Assembly: GCF_001667885.1 (NCBI RefSeq)
Contig: NZ_LZJW01000124.1
Location: forward strand, 1 to 39,175
DNA: 39,175 nucleotides
DNA from: Mycobacterium scrofulaceum
GTDB lineage: Bacteria; Actinomycetota; Actinomycetes; Mycobacteriales; Mycobacteriaceae
Direction of reading: 5' to 3'
The position numbers and the translations under genes were made by a program. The notes below the pieces were generated by a model that ran no database searches, was not told the DNA's origin, and was given only the letters and a program-made list of their open reading frames with translations. Below, in pieces: positions 25,931 to 37,073 of the stretch. Numbering within the stretch: the first letter of the stretch is position 1; the number at the start of each line of letters is the position of its first letter.

Positions 25931-26497
25931 TCAGCCGCGCAGCAGCGTGCGTGCGGCGGGTTTGGCGGCGGTCAGCGCGCCCGCATCCCCGGAGATCCGG
26001 GACAGGATCAGCGCCCCCTCGATAAGCGAAATCACCGCCAGTGCAACGTCTTTGGCCTCCGCGGCGGACCAGCCGTCGGAGCGCAGCCGCTCCTCGATCG
26101 CCGCGCACCAGCCGCCGAAGGCCCGGGCCGACGCGTCGCGCACCAGCGGGCTCGCGTGCACCGACTCGGTGGCGATCGGCTCGATCGGGCAGCCATCGCG
26201 CCGGTCGCCGGCCAACCCCGCCGCCAGCAAGTCGATCCAGCGGTCGACGATGTCGGCCGCCGGCCGGCCCGTCGCCAGGAACCGGCGCAGCAGTTGCTCG
26301 ATGCCGGCGCCTTCGGTCGCGACGACCGCCGCGGCCAGTTGCTGCTTGCCCTGCGGGAAGTGGTGATACAGCGAACCGGGCTTGACGCCGGCGTCCGCGA
26401 GGATCTGGTTCAGCCCGGTCGCCGCGTAGCCCTGGCGGCGAAACAGCGTGGCGGCCGTATCGATCAGTGCGGTGCGGCTGCGGTCGGGTCTCGGCAT
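25931..26497 (-). CDS. TetR-family regulator
   Basis: The 188-residue protein has a typical TetR helix-turn-helix at about residues 10-50 (LIDTAATLFRRQGYAATGLNQI, GVKPGSLYHHFPQGKQQL) and a variable ligand-binding half with CPIEPIATES and a late VISLIEGALILSR helix, the pattern of the LmrA/YxaF subgroup. The ATG at 26495-26497 is preceded by a TAAAGT -10 with 7 bases spacing, and by the 18-bp palindrome at 26511-26528. It therefore very likely represses itself and the divergent alcohol dehydrogenase. The inducer is unknown. It ends 6 bases from nadC, convergently. Confidence 0.92.
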   Translation of the reverse strand: MPRPDRSRTALIDTAATLFRRQGYAATGLNQILADAGVKPGSLYHHFPQGKQQLAAAVVATEGAGIEQLLRRFLATGRPAADIVDRWIDLLAAGLAGDRRDGCPIEPIATESVHASPLVRDASARAFGGWCAAIEERLRSDGWSAAEAKDVALAVISLIEGALILSRISGDAGALTAAKPAARTLLRG

Positions 26498-26504
26498 GCT
26501 CTTG

Positions 26505-26510
26505 ACTTTA
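26505..26510 (-). promoter_or_regulatory. Candidate -10 of the tetR gene
   Basis: On the minus strand TAAAGT fits TANNNT and ends 7 bases before the tetR ATG, predicting a leaderless transcript. It abuts the palindromic operator, so bound repressor would cover the promoter. Confidence 0.5.
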
Positions 26511-26528
26511 CTTGAGTGATCACTCAAG
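26511..26528. promoter_or_regulatory. Perfect 18-bp palindrome, TetR operator
   Basis: CTTGAGTGATCACTCAAG reads the same on both strands and lies midway between the divergent tetR and alcohol dehydrogenase genes. Size and symmetry are typical of TetR-family operators. Confidence 0.85.
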
Positions 26529-26537
26529 AATGCAGAG

Positions 26538-27566
26538 ATGAGGCAGCTGACGTACGAGGAGGCCGGGCGGTACGCGTGGCGCGAGGTGCCCGAGCCGCAG
26601 ATCACCGCACCCGGGCAGGCGCTGGTGCGGCCGCTGACGGTGGCGTGTTGTGACCTCGACGTCGCGGTGTGCAACGGGCGGCTGCCGCTGCCGGCGGGGT
26701 ACGCGGTCGGCCACGAAGGATTGGCCGAGGTCGTCGCCGTCGGCGATGACGTTCAAGGCTTCCGGGCCGGCGACCGCGTCGTGGTGCCGTTCCAGATCAA
26801 CTGCGGGGCCTGCCGCGAATGCCGCCGCGGCGTGACCGGTTCGTGCAGCGCGGTGCCGTTCATGGCGGCCTACGGGATGGCGCCGATCTCCGGCCTGGAC
26901 GGCGGCGGCTTCATGTCCGACCTGGTGCTGGTCCCGTACGCCGACGCGATGCTGATCCCGTTCCCCGACGCCGTGGACCCCGTCGCCGTCGCGTCCCTGT
27001 CGGACAACATTCCCGACGGCTGGCGCACCGTCGGGCCGTTCAGTGCGGAACTGGACGCGCTCGATCCCGTCGATCGCCGCGTCCTGGTGCTCGGACGGCT
27101 GTCGATCGGCCTGTACTCGGCCGCGATCGCCACGGCGCTGGGCGCCCACGTCGACTACGTCGACACCGACCCGCACCGGCTGGCCGCCGCCGAGAAGCTC
27201 GGCGCCGCGGTCCACGACGCCGCCAAGCCCGAGAAGTCGTGGGGCGCTTACCCGGTCACGGTGCACACCACCAGCGATGCGGCACTGCTAGCTGCGACGC
27301 TGCGCGCGACCTGGCCGGACGGCGTGTGCACCGACACGGGGATCTATCCCGAATACCAAGTCGAGATGCCGTTGCTGCCGATGTACTCCCGCGGCGTCCG
27401 GTTCGTCACCGGGCGGGTCAGCGCGCGCACGGTGATCCCGCGGGTGCTGGAGCTGCTCGCGGGCGGCCTGGACGTGTCGCCGGCCGTCGACCGCGTCGTC
27501 GCGTGGGAAGACGCCCCCTCGGCCTGGCCCACGATGACCGGCAAGACGGTCTTCACCAGGGCCTAG
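26538..27566 (+). CDS. Zinc-dependent medium-chain alcohol dehydrogenase
   Basis: A 342-residue MDR-superfamily oxidoreductase. Catalytic zinc ligands are Cys37 or Cys38 (ACCDLD) and the GHEG pair His59/Glu60. The structural zinc site is Cys89, Cys92, Cys95 and Cys103 in CGACRECRRGVTGSC. The NAD(P) region starts near RVLVLGRLSIGLYSAAIATALG; its G-x-L-S-I-G is a variant of the usual GxGxxG, and YVDTDPHR supplies an acidic residue after strand 2, favouring NAD. The substrate is not evident. It faces the TetR gene across a palindrome and has no counterpart in the M. tuberculosis nadC-hisD interval, so the pair looks acquired. Its end is followed 10 bases later by a nadC fragment. Confidence 0.88.
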   Translation: MRQLTYEEAGRYAWREVPEPQITAPGQALVRPLTVACCDLDVAVCNGRLPLPAGYAVGHEGLAEVVAVGDDVQGFRAGDRVVVPFQINCGACRECRRGVTGSCSAVPFMAAYGMAPISGLDGGGFMSDLVLVPYADAMLIPFPDAVDPVAVASLSDNIPDGWRTVGPFSAELDALDPVDRRVLVLGRLSIGLYSAAIATALGAHVDYVDTDPHRLAAAEKLGAAVHDAAKPEKSWGAYPVTVHTTSDAALLAATLRATWPDGVCTDTGIYPEYQVEMPLLPMYSRGVRFVTGRVSARTVIPRVLELLAGGLDVSPAVDRVVAWEDAPSAWPTMTGKTVFTRA

Positions 27567-27576
27567 CGCCGTCGGA

Positions 27577-27696
27577 CGTGCTGCTCGAGGCGTCCGGCGG
27601 TCTCAGCCTTCAGAACGCCGCACCGGGGTGGACTGCCTGGCCGTCGGCGCGCTGACGCACTCGGCGCGGGCGCTCGACATCGGCCTGGATATGTAA
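27577..27696 (+). pseudogene. Decayed duplicate of the nadC 3' end
   Basis: This stretch matches nadC 25792-25924 almost base for base: CGTGCTGCTCGAG, then TCCGGCGG, CTTCAGAACGCCGC, and the tail through CTCGACATCGGCCTGGA and an ATGTAA end. It lacks about 13 bases present in nadC (after AACGCCGC), which shifts the frame. It carries SGGLSLQN where intact nadC has SGGLNLQN; M. tuberculosis NadC also has SGGLSLQ. It may therefore be the original end of nadC, displaced when nadC was joined to the TetR/ADH segment by recombination. It has no start and cannot make protein. Confidence 0.93.
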
Positions 27697-27711
27697 CCCC
27701 TTACCGGACGA

Positions 27712-28143
27712 TCACCCTCGGGCCATCGCGTCGGCGGCGGAGCGGGCCGAAAGCGCATCGAGCACTGCGTATTCCGCTTCGTACACCGCGGCCTCGGCGA
27801 AGTCGATCGTGTCGAGCGCGTAGCCGATGGCCATGTTTGCGTACGCATCCATCTCTTTGGCTTCGTGCTCGGCCTTCTTCTCCGCCATGTCCTTGCGGAT
27901 CTTGGCCACGTGGGACTTCCATTTCTCGGCGATTTCCTGCCAGTGCTTCGACGCCTCGTCGTGGGCGGATTGAGCGCGGTCTTCCAGGTGATCGGCGGCT
28001 TGGTCTGCGCGGTCGCGGGCGCGGGCGGCGTCGGCTTGAACCTGTTCGCGGGCACTCTGGGCCGCGGCGCGCACCTTGTCGGTCGCATCCCTGGCGGCGG
28101 TGGAGATCTTCTCGAACCGGGCGGTCAGGTCGTTGTCAGCCAT
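27712..28143 (-). CDS. Coiled-coil hypothetical protein
   Basis: A 143-residue, highly charged, Ala-rich helical protein without signal peptide or membrane helix. Residues about 5-100 read as continuous amphipathic helix (KISTAARDATDKVRAAAQ, QAADHLEDRAQSAHDEASKH, RKDMAEKKAEHEAKEMDA), likely a coiled coil or apolipoprotein-like bundle. Residues 100-140 are less charged (AIGYALDTIDFAEAAVYEAE). AAGGGA about 8 bases upstream supports the ATG at 28141-28143. I do not recognise a function. Its stop lies 15 bases from the nadC remnant. Confidence 0.8.
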   Translation of the reverse strand: MADNDLTARFEKISTAARDATDKVRAAAQSAREQVQADAARARDRADQAADHLEDRAQSAHDEASKHWQEIAEKWKSHVAKIRKDMAEKKAEHEAKEMDAYANMAIGYALDTIDFAEAAVYEAEYAVLDALSARSAADAMARG

Positions 28144-28304
28144 GGCGGGATCCCTTCTGGCTTAAGGGGTTGGTTGTGCACCTGTCATGGTCTCGCCGGT
28201 CGGGGCCCCGGCGTAGGGCCCTAAGTCCTTGTTCCCCGACGGTTCCCCGACGCGGCTGCCGCCGGATCACAGCAATCACATCCGCACCAGTCCGCCCGTG
28301 ATGC

Positions 28305-28407
28305 TTGAGGGTGCGTCCAGGGCTTTGAGTGTGCGCCCAGGGCGGACCCCAGCGGCGTGTCGCCGCCATGAGCGCACGCGCAATGCCGTGAGCGCACGCG
28401 CAAAAGC
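28305..28407. repeat. Four related 20-bp units in two tandem pairs around a hairpin
   Basis: Units at 28305-28324, 28325-28344, 28368-28387 and 28388-28407 share the frame nTGAGnGnnCGnnCAnnnCn. Examples are TTGAGTGTGCGCCCAGGGCG and GTGAGCGCACGCGCAAAAGC. Between the pairs, GCGGCG-TGT-CGCCGC (28352-28366) makes a 6-pair hairpin; CGCGC-AAAA-GCGCG (28397-28410) makes another. The block fills the gap between the coiled-coil gene and the deazaflavin-type gene and could end transcription or be an intergenic repeat family. Confidence 0.75.
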
Positions 28408-28418
28408 GCGAGCAGCCC

Positions 28419-28841
28419 TCAGGCGATGTCGCCGACGAAAACGCCGATCCGGCGCAACTGCATGCGGGCCATCCGCGGCAGGCGGTCGGCGTCGGGCCCC
28501 TCGGTCCCGGCCGGCAGAATGCGCGGGTTGGTGATGTGCACCACGCGGTTACGGCTGAACTGCACGTCGGCCTCGCCGGCCGCCAGCACGTTCTTGACCC
28601 AGTTCGTCTTGCCGTGGCCGAGCGCGATCGCCAGGACATTGCCCTTGCGATAGGGGGTGATGATCGTCTCGTACGGCGTGCCGGAGGTGCGGCCGCGGTG
28701 CTTGATGGTCGCGGTCCCGGGCAGAAAGCGGGCGAGCGGCTTGACCGCCGGGTTGAAATACTTGATCTGGAAGCGCTCGAACCAGGGCGGGAACACCATC
28801 GGGACGCCCGGAGCGTTATTGGGGTGATCCTTCGCAGACAT
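28419..28841 (-). CDS. Deazaflavin (F420)-dependent nitroreductase-family protein (Rv1598c position)
   Basis: The 140-residue protein belongs to the DUF385/Ddn-like split-barrel family. The signature TIKHRGRTSGTPYETIITPYRKGNVLAIALGHGKTNWVKNVLAAGEADVQ (about 50-98) contains the R-G-R-x-S-G phosphate-contact motif and the N-W-x-x-N-x-x-A stretch of F420-binding members. Members reduce quinones, nitro compounds or enones with F420H2. Position and size match Rv1598c. The frame extends to 28943, but the ATG at 28839-28841 follows GGAG and begins the family sequence. It diverges from hisD across 83 bases. Confidence 0.85.
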   Translation of the reverse strand: MSAKDHPNNAPGVPMVFPPWFERFQIKYFNPAVKPLARFLPGTATIKHRGRTSGTPYETIITPYRKGNVLAIALGHGKTNWVKNVLAAGEADVQFSRNRVVHITNPRILPAGTEGPDADRLPRMARMQLRRIGVFVGDIA

Positions 28842-28924
28842 GACGGCTCCTGGATTGTGTGGGCCTTTCCCGGGCACTGTACCGGTCGGATAACAACTTG
28901 AGTTGCTCTGGGACAATGGAGGCA

Positions 28925-32002
<3,078 letters not shown>

Positions 32003-32006
<4 letters not shown>

Positions 32007-32623
32007 CAAAACCATCCGTCGTCGTCCTGGATTACGGCTCGGGCAACCTACGGTCGGCCCAGCGCGCGCTGCAGCGGGCGGGCGCGTCGGTCGAGGTGAC
32101 CGCCGACGCCGACGCCGCGGCGGCGGCCGACGGGCTGGTGGTGCCCGGCGTCGGGGCCTTCGAGGCCTGCATGACCGGCCTGCGCAGGGTCAAGGGGGAC
32201 CGCATCATCGCCGACCGGGTCGCCGCCGGGCACCCGGTGCTGGGGGTCTGCGTGGGCATGCAGATCCTGTTCGCCAGCGGCGTCGAATTCGGCGTGCAGA
32301 CAACCGGTTGCGGCCAGTGGCCGGGAGAGGTCACCCGGCTGGATGCCCCGGTGATCCCGCACATGGGCTGGAACGTGGTCGACGCCGGGGGCGGCACCAC
32401 GCTGTTCAAGGGGCTGGATGCGGACACCCGTTTCTACTTCGTGCACTCCTACGCCGCGCAGCGCTGGGAGGGTTCGCCCGAGGCCGTGCTCACCTGGGCC
32501 ACCCACCGGGTGCCCTTCCTGGCCGCCGTCGAGCAGGGGCCGCTGTCGGCCACGCAGTTTCACCCCGAAAAGAGTGGGGACGCGGGTGCGGCGGTGCTGC
32601 GCAACTGGATTGAGGCTTTGTGA
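32003..32623 (+). CDS. hisH: Imidazole glycerol phosphate synthase glutaminase subunit HisH
   Basis: HisH hydrolyses glutamine and passes ammonia to HisF in the IGP synthase complex. It is a 206-residue class I amidotransferase with nucleophile Cys83 in [10 protein letters not shown] and the His-x-Glu pair in FHPEKSGD near the C-terminus. [10 protein letters not shown] at the N-terminus and VPGVGAF are typical of HisH. The GTG start overlaps the hisB stop (GTGA). Confidence 0.96.
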
Positions 32624-32643
32624 GTAACGGCTCGGGAGGGAAT

Positions 32644-33387
32644 GTGTTGATCTTGTTGCCGGCGGTCGACGTGGTCGAGGGCCGCGCCGTGCGGCTCGTG
32701 CAGGGCAAGGCGGGCAGTGAAACCGAATACGGTTCGGCGCTGGACGCGGCGCTGGGCTGGCAGCGCGACGGCGCGGAGTGGATCCACCTGGTCGACTTGG
32801 ACGCGGCGTTCGGGCGCGGCTCCAACCGCGAGCTGCTCGCCGAGGTGGTCGGCAAGCTCGACGTGCAGGTGGAGCTGTCCGGCGGGATCCGCGACGACGA
32901 TTCGCTGGCCGCGGCGCTGGCCACCGGCTGCGCCCGGGTGAACCTGGGCACGGCGGCCCTGGAGAACCCGCAGTGGTGTGCGCGCGCGATCGCCGAGCAC
33001 GGCGAGAAGGTGGCGGTCGGCTTGGACGTCCAGATCGACAAGACCAGGCCAGCGGGCCAGCACCGACTGCGCGGACGCGGCTGGGAGACCGACGGCGGCG
33101 ACCTGTGGGAGGTGCTGGAACGCCTTGACGGCGAGGGCTGTTCGCGCTTCGTCGTCACCGACGTCACCAAGGACGGCACGCTGGGTGGGCCCAACCTGGA
33201 CCTGCTGGCCGCCGTCGCCGACCGCACCGAGGCCCCGGTGATCGCCTCCGGCGGCGTGTCGAGCCTGGACGACCTGCGCGCGATCGCGACCCTCACCGAC
33301 CGCGGGGTCGAGGGTGCGATCGTGGGCAAAGCCCTCTACGCCGGGCGGTTCACCCTGCCACAGGCGCTGGCCGCGGTTGCGGGGTAG
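32644..33387 (+). CDS. hisA: Phosphoribosyl isomerase HisA (PriA type)
   Basis: This TIM-barrel enzyme isomerises ProFAR to PRFAR; in mycobacteria the same protein (PriA) also does the TrpF step of tryptophan synthesis, and no separate trpF is seen here. [15 protein letters not shown] with the catalytic Asp, [28 protein letters not shown] with the second Asp, and [10 protein letters not shown] fit the family. I chose the GTG at 32644, preceded by GGGAGGG, which begins the family N-terminus; a GTG at 32620 overlapping the hisH stop would add eight residues. The loop [16 protein letters not shown] is about four residues longer than in M. tuberculosis PriA. Confidence 0.93.
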   Translation: MLILLPAVDVVEGRAVRLVQGKAGSETEYGSALDAALGWQRDGAEWIHLVDLDAAFGRGSNRELLAEVVGKLDVQVELSGGIRDDDSLAAALATGCARVNLGTAALENPQWCARAIAEHGEKVAVGLDVQIDKTRPAGQHRLRGRGWETDGGDLWEVLERLDGEGCSRFVVTDVTKDGTLGGPNLDLLAAVADRTEAPVIASGGVSSLDDLRAIATLTDRGVEGAIVGKALYAGRFTLPQALAAVAG

Positions 33388-33391
33388 GGCA

Positions 33392-34195
33392 GTGGCCGAT
33401 CTGGACGCGTTGGTGGGGAAGGCGTCGGCGATCCTGGACGACGCCACCGAGCCGTTCCTGGCGGGCCACCGCGCCGATTCGGCGGTGCAGAAGAAGGGCA
33501 ACGACTTCGCCACCGACGTCGACCTCGCGATCGAGCGGCAGGTGGTCGGCGCGCTGGAAGAGGCGACCGGGATCGGTGTGCACGGTGAGGAGTTCGGCGG
33601 CGCCGACGTCGACTCGGAATGGGTGTGGGTGCTGGACCCGGTCGACGGCACCTTCAACTACGCGGCGGGGTCGCCGATGGCGGGGATCCTGCTCGGCCTG
33701 CTGCATCACGGCGACCCGGTGGCGGGCCTGACCTGGCTGCCCTTCGTCGACCAGCGCTACACCGCGGTGGTGGACGGGCCGCTGATGAAAAACGGTGTCG
33801 CGCAACCGCCGCTGGCCGACATCGACCTGGCCGACGCCCTGATCGGCGCCGGCTCCTTCAGCGCCGACGCGCGGGGCAGGTTCCCGGGGCGGTATCGCAT
33901 CGCGGTGCTGGAGAACCTGAGCCGGGTCTCGTCGCGGTTGCGCATGCACGGCTCCACCGGACTGGACCTCGCCTACGTCGCCGACGGTGTCCTCGGCGGC
34001 TCGATCAGTTTCGGAGGCCACGTGTGGGACCACGCCGCCGGGGTAGCGCTGGTGCGGGCGGCGGGCGGCGTCGTCACCGACGTCCGCGGTGAACCGTGGA
34101 CTCCCGCCTCGGACTCCGCGCTGGCCGCCGGGCCCCGCGCGCACGCCGAGATACTCGACATCCTGCGCAGCACCGGCCGACCGGAGGACTACTGA
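33392..34195 (+). CDS. impA: Inositol monophosphatase-family phosphatase ImpA
   Basis: A 267-residue metal-dependent phosphatase of the inositol monophosphatase superfamily. Metal-binding motifs are HGEEFGG (Glu66/Glu67), [12 protein letters not shown] (Asp82, Asp85) and [17 protein letters not shown] near the C-terminus. M. tuberculosis ImpA sits at the same place between hisA and hisF. Location in the his operon suggests histidinol-phosphate phosphatase or inositol-phosphatase activity; the sequence alone does not decide. The GTG start lies 4 bases after hisA. Confidence 0.9.
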   Translation: MADLDALVGKASAILDDATEPFLAGHRADSAVQKKGNDFATDVDLAIERQVVGALEEATGIGVHGEEFGGADVDSEWVWVLDPVDGTFNYAAGSPMAGILLGLLHHGDPVAGLTWLPFVDQRYTAVVDGPLMKNGVAQPPLADIDLADALIGAGSFSADARGRFPGRYRIAVLENLSRVSSRLRMHGSTGLDLAYVADGVLGGSISFGGHVWDHAAGVALVRAAGGVVTDVRGEPWTPASDSALAAGPRAHAEILDILRSTGRPEDY

Positions 34196-34196
34196 G

Positions 34197-34982
34197 ATGT
34201 CGTCCGGTAACGGCCTGGCGGTGCGGGTGATTCCGTGCCTGGACGTCGACGCCGGGCGGGTGGTCAAGGGGGTCAACTTCGAAAACCTGCGCGACGCGGG
34301 CGATCCCGTCGAACTCGCGGCCGCCTACGACGCCGAAGGCGCCGACGAGCTCACCTTTCTCGACGTCACCGCCTCCTCGTCGGGCCGGGCCACGATGCTG
34401 GACGTGGTGCGCCGCACGGCCGAGCAGGTCTTCATTCCGCTGACCGTCGGAGGCGGCGTTCGTACGGTGGCCGACGTCGACGTCTTGCTGCGCGCCGGGG
34501 CCGACAAGGTTTCGATCAACACCGCCGCGATCGCCCGCCCCGACCTGCTGGAGGAAATGGCAAGACAATTCGGTTCGCAATGCATCGTGCTGTCGGTCGA
34601 CGCCCGCACGGTGCCCCCGGACTCGGTGCCGACGCCGTCCGGTTGGGAGGTCACCACGCACGGCGGACGCCGCGGAACCGGGATCGACGCCGTCGAGTGG
34701 GCTTCGCGCGGCGCCGATTTGGGCGTCGGGGAGATCCTGCTGAACTCGATGGACGCCGACGGCACCAAGGCCGGGTTCGACTTGCCGATGCTGCAGGCGG
34801 TGCGCTCGGCGGTCACGGTGCCGGTGATCGCCAGCGGGGGCGCCGGCGCGGCCGAACACTTCGCGCCGGCGGTCGCCGCCGGCGCCGACGCGGTGTTGGC
34901 GGCCAGCGTCTTTCACTTTCGGGAGCTGACCATCGGCCAGGTGAAGGCCGCGATGGCCGCGGAGGGGATCACGGTCCGATGA
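34197..34982 (+). CDS. hisF: Imidazole glycerol phosphate synthase cyclase subunit HisF
   Basis: HisF uses ammonia from HisH to split PRFAR into imidazoleglycerol phosphate and AICAR. It is a 261-residue TIM barrel with [18 protein letters not shown] (catalytic Asp near the N-terminus), [20 protein letters not shown], and [14 protein letters not shown] with the second catalytic Asp, then [13 protein letters not shown]. The ATG follows the impA stop by one base (TGAGATG). The stop overlaps the hisI ATG. Confidence 0.96.
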   Translation: MSSGNGLAVRVIPCLDVDAGRVVKGVNFENLRDAGDPVELAAAYDAEGADELTFLDVTASSSGRATMLDVVRRTAEQVFIPLTVGGGVRTVADVDVLLRAGADKVSINTAAIARPDLLEEMARQFGSQCIVLSVDARTVPPDSVPTPSGWEVTTHGGRRGTGIDAVEWASRGADLGVGEILLNSMDADGTKAGFDLPMLQAVRSAVTVPVIASGGAGAAEHFAPAVAAGADAVLAASVFHFRELTIGQVKAAMAAEGITVR

Positions 34983-35326
34983 CGCTCGACCCGCAGATCG
35001 CCGCGCGGCTGAAGCGCAACGCCGACGGATTGTTCGCCGCCGTCGTGCAGGAGCGCGGCACCGGGGACGTCCTGATGGTCGCGTGGATGGACGACGCGGC
35101 GCTGGCCCGCACCCTGGAAACCCGTGAGGCGACCTACTTTTCGCGGTCGCGCGGCGAACAATGGGTCAAGGGCGCGACGTCCGGCCACACCCAATACGTG
35201 CACTCGGTGCGGCTGGACTGCGACGGGGACACTGTGCTGCTGACGGTCGACCAGGTGGGCGCCGCCTGCCACACCGGCGACCACAGCTGCTTCGACGCCG
35301 ACCTGCTGCTGGAACCGGAGACATAG
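34979..35326 (+). CDS. hisI: Phosphoribosyl-AMP cyclohydrolase HisI
   Basis: HisI opens the adenine ring of phosphoribosyl-AMP, the third step of histidine synthesis. The 115-residue protein is the cyclohydrolase alone, with no fused HisE pyrophosphatase domain. [22 protein letters not shown] and the metal-ligand segment [27 protein letters not shown] (Asp and Cys ligands) are conserved. The ATG overlaps the hisF stop. It is the last gene of this his operon; hisG and hisE are not in the window. Confidence 0.95.
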   Translation: MTLDPQIAARLKRNADGLFAAVVQERGTGDVLMVAWMDDAALARTLETREATYFSRSRGEQWVKGATSGHTQYVHSVRLDCDGDTVLLTVDQVGAACHTGDHSCFDADLLLEPET

Positions 35327-35356
35327 GTTGCTGCGGCCCGAGCGGGCACCCAGGCA

Positions 35357-35713
35357 CTAAATCGCGGTGCGACGCCGCAGCCGGTCGGCGGCCAGGAACT
35401 CGACCCAGGACACCACGCCGGAGTGCTGCCTGAGCAGGGCGCGTCGCTGGCGTTCGGTCATGCCGCCCCAGACTCCCCACTCGACCTGGTGTTCGAGCGC
35501 GTCGGCGCCGCACTCCAGGATTACCGGGCAGTGCCGGCAGATCGTCGCGGCCCTTCTCTGGGCGGCGCCGCGAACGAACATCTCGTCCGGGTCGCCGGTG
35601 CGACAGCGTGCTTTGGAAACCCAGCCGTCGCGATCCTCAGTCCGCAGACCGCGCAAATGGTTTCGAGTCGGACCGTTGATGCCGCTTTCTGCGGTGGTTC
35701 GCGTAGCTGACAT
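35357..35713 (-). CDS. WhiB-family iron-sulfur regulator (WhiB4-like)
   Basis: A 118-residue Wbl protein. The four cluster cysteines are Cys37, Cys59, Cys62 and Cys68 (C-x21-C-x2-C-x5-C), followed by the G-V/I-W-G-G turn (GVWGGMTERQRRALLRQH, 80-97) and a basic C-terminal DNA-binding tail (RLRRRTAI). WVSKARCRTGDPDEMFVRGAAQRRAATICRHCP strongly resembles WhiB4 of M. tuberculosis, a redox-sensing repressor, although whiB4 lies elsewhere in that genome. This is probably a second WhiB4-type paralogue. AAAGGGGGAAG precedes the ATG. It converges on hisI and faces chaA across 265 bases. An inverted repeat CGCTGA-GAGT-TCAGCG (35737-35752) lies in its leader. Confidence 0.88.
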   Translation of the reverse strand: MSATRTTAESGINGPTRNHLRGLRTEDRDGWVSKARCRTGDPDEMFVRGAAQRRAATICRHCPVILECGADALEHQVEWGVWGGMTERQRRALLRQHSGVVSWVEFLAADRLRRRTAI

Positions 35714-35978
35714 CGCTTCCCCCTTTGCTCCGGCCGCGCTGAGAGTTCAGCGTTCGGATAGCTGGCTGTCTTGATTTTCTACGGCCCGAGCCTGTGTAAA
35801 CACGAGGCGAATGTTGCGACCGTATGAAACGCCGTTGGGCAAACGTAGGGGCTTTGGTCGCAGACATCCGAGGACCTTCGGCTCAAAGACGTCGCGGCAA
35901 CGCCGTCGCCGGGCCGAGAAGATCACGACCGAGGTCCGAAGTCGCCCGATCGCGAGCCGTGGATGAGAATGGCGGTCG
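35714..35978. promoter_or_regulatory. Divergent region between the WhiB-like gene and chaA
   Basis: These 265 bases hold no supported gene and are visibly less GC-rich than their neighbours around 35750-35850. A CGCTGA-GAGT-TCAGCG hairpin (35737-35752) lies about 25 bases upstream of the whiB-like start. Promoters for both genes must lie here, but no hexamer pair is clear. Confidence 0.4.
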
Positions 35979-37073
35979 ATGTTGAGACGGGTGTCGTGGA
36001 CCGTGATCGTGCCGCTGCTTGCCGTCGCCGTGCTGGCCGTCATCTGGGGCGAGAAGCTGTCCCCGGCACTGGTCGCGCTGGCTGCCGCGTTGCTCATCGG
36101 CGCGGTGCTGGCGGCGGTGCACCACGCGGAGGTGGTCGCGGCCCGGGTCGGTGAGCCGTTCGGCTCGCTGGTGCTGGCGGCCGCGGTGACGGTGATCGAG
36201 GTGGCGCTCATCGTCACCCTGATGGCGTCCGGCGGCAACGAGGCCGCGACCCTGGCCAGGGACACCGTCTTCGCCGCGGCGATGATCACCACCAACGGCA
36301 TCGCGGGCCTGTCGCTGCTGCTCGGCTCCCGGCGCTACGGCGTCACGCTGTTCAACGCCGAGGGCAGCGGCGCCGCGCTGGCCACGGTCACCACGCTGGC
36401 GACGCTCAGCCTGGTGCTGCCCGCCTTCACCACCAGCCACGTGGGCCGGGAGTTCTCCCCGGGCCAGCTGGCGTTCGCGGCGGTCGCCTCATTGCTGGTG
36501 TACCTGGTCTTCGTCTTCACCCAGACGGTGCGCCACCGCGACTTTTTCCTGCCGGTCGCGCAGAAGGGCCAGAGGAAGCGGCTGTTCGAGGACGAAAGCC
36601 ACGCCGAGCCGCCGAGCCGCGCCGCCGCGCTGGGCAGTCTCGGATTGCTGCTCGTCGCCCTCGTCGCGGTGGTGGGGCTGGCCGAGGAGGAATCGCCGGC
36701 CGTCGAACACGCCGTGAACGCGGCCGGGTTCCCGCAGTCGTTCGTCGGCGTGGTGATCGCCACGCTGGTGCTGCTGCCGGAGACCCTGGCGGCGGCGCGC
36801 GCGGCGCGCCAGGGCCGCATCCAGACCAGCCTCAACCTGGCGTACGGCTCGGCGATGGCCAGCATCGGGCTCACCATCCCGGTGATCGCGCTGGCGTCCA
36901 TCTGGCTCAAGGGGCCGCTGGTGCTCGGCCTGGGCCCGATTCAGCTGGTGCTGCTGGCGCTGACCGTGGTGATCAGCATGCTGACGGTCGTTCCGGGGCG
37001 GGCCACCCGGCTGCAGGGGGAGCTGCATCTGGTGTTGCTGGCCGCCTACGTGTTCCTGGCGATCAGCCCGTAG
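35979..37073 (+). CDS. chaA: ChaA-type calcium/proton (cation/proton) antiporter
   Basis: A 364-residue, eleven-helix-class membrane protein of the Ca2+:cation antiporter superfamily. Two related acidic helix motifs are visible, as in the family's alpha repeats: EVALIVTLMASGGNEAATLARDTVFAAAMITTNGIAG (about 73-110) and VGVVIATLVLLPETLAAARAARQGRIQTSLNLAYGSAMASIGLTIP (about 255-300). A charged cytoplasmic loop (KGQRKRLFEDESHAEPP) separates the halves. The position after hisI and before bcp matches Rv1607. Its end overlaps the convergent peroxiredoxin gene by 11 bases. Confidence 0.9.
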   Translation: MLRRVSWTVIVPLLAVAVLAVIWGEKLSPALVALAAALLIGAVLAAVHHAEVVAARVGEPFGSLVLAAAVTVIEVALIVTLMASGGNEAATLARDTVFAAAMITTNGIAGLSLLLGSRRYGVTLFNAEGSGAALATVTTLATLSLVLPAFTTSHVGREFSPGQLAFAAVASLLVYLVFVFTQTVRHRDFFLPVAQKGQRKRLFEDESHAEPPSRAAALGSLGLLLVALVAVVGLAEEESPAVEHAVNAAGFPQSFVGVVIATLVLLPETLAAARAARQGRIQTSLNLAYGSAMASIGLTIPVIALASIWLKGPLVLGLGPIQLVLLALTVVISMLTVVPGRATRLQGELHLVLLAAYVFLAISP

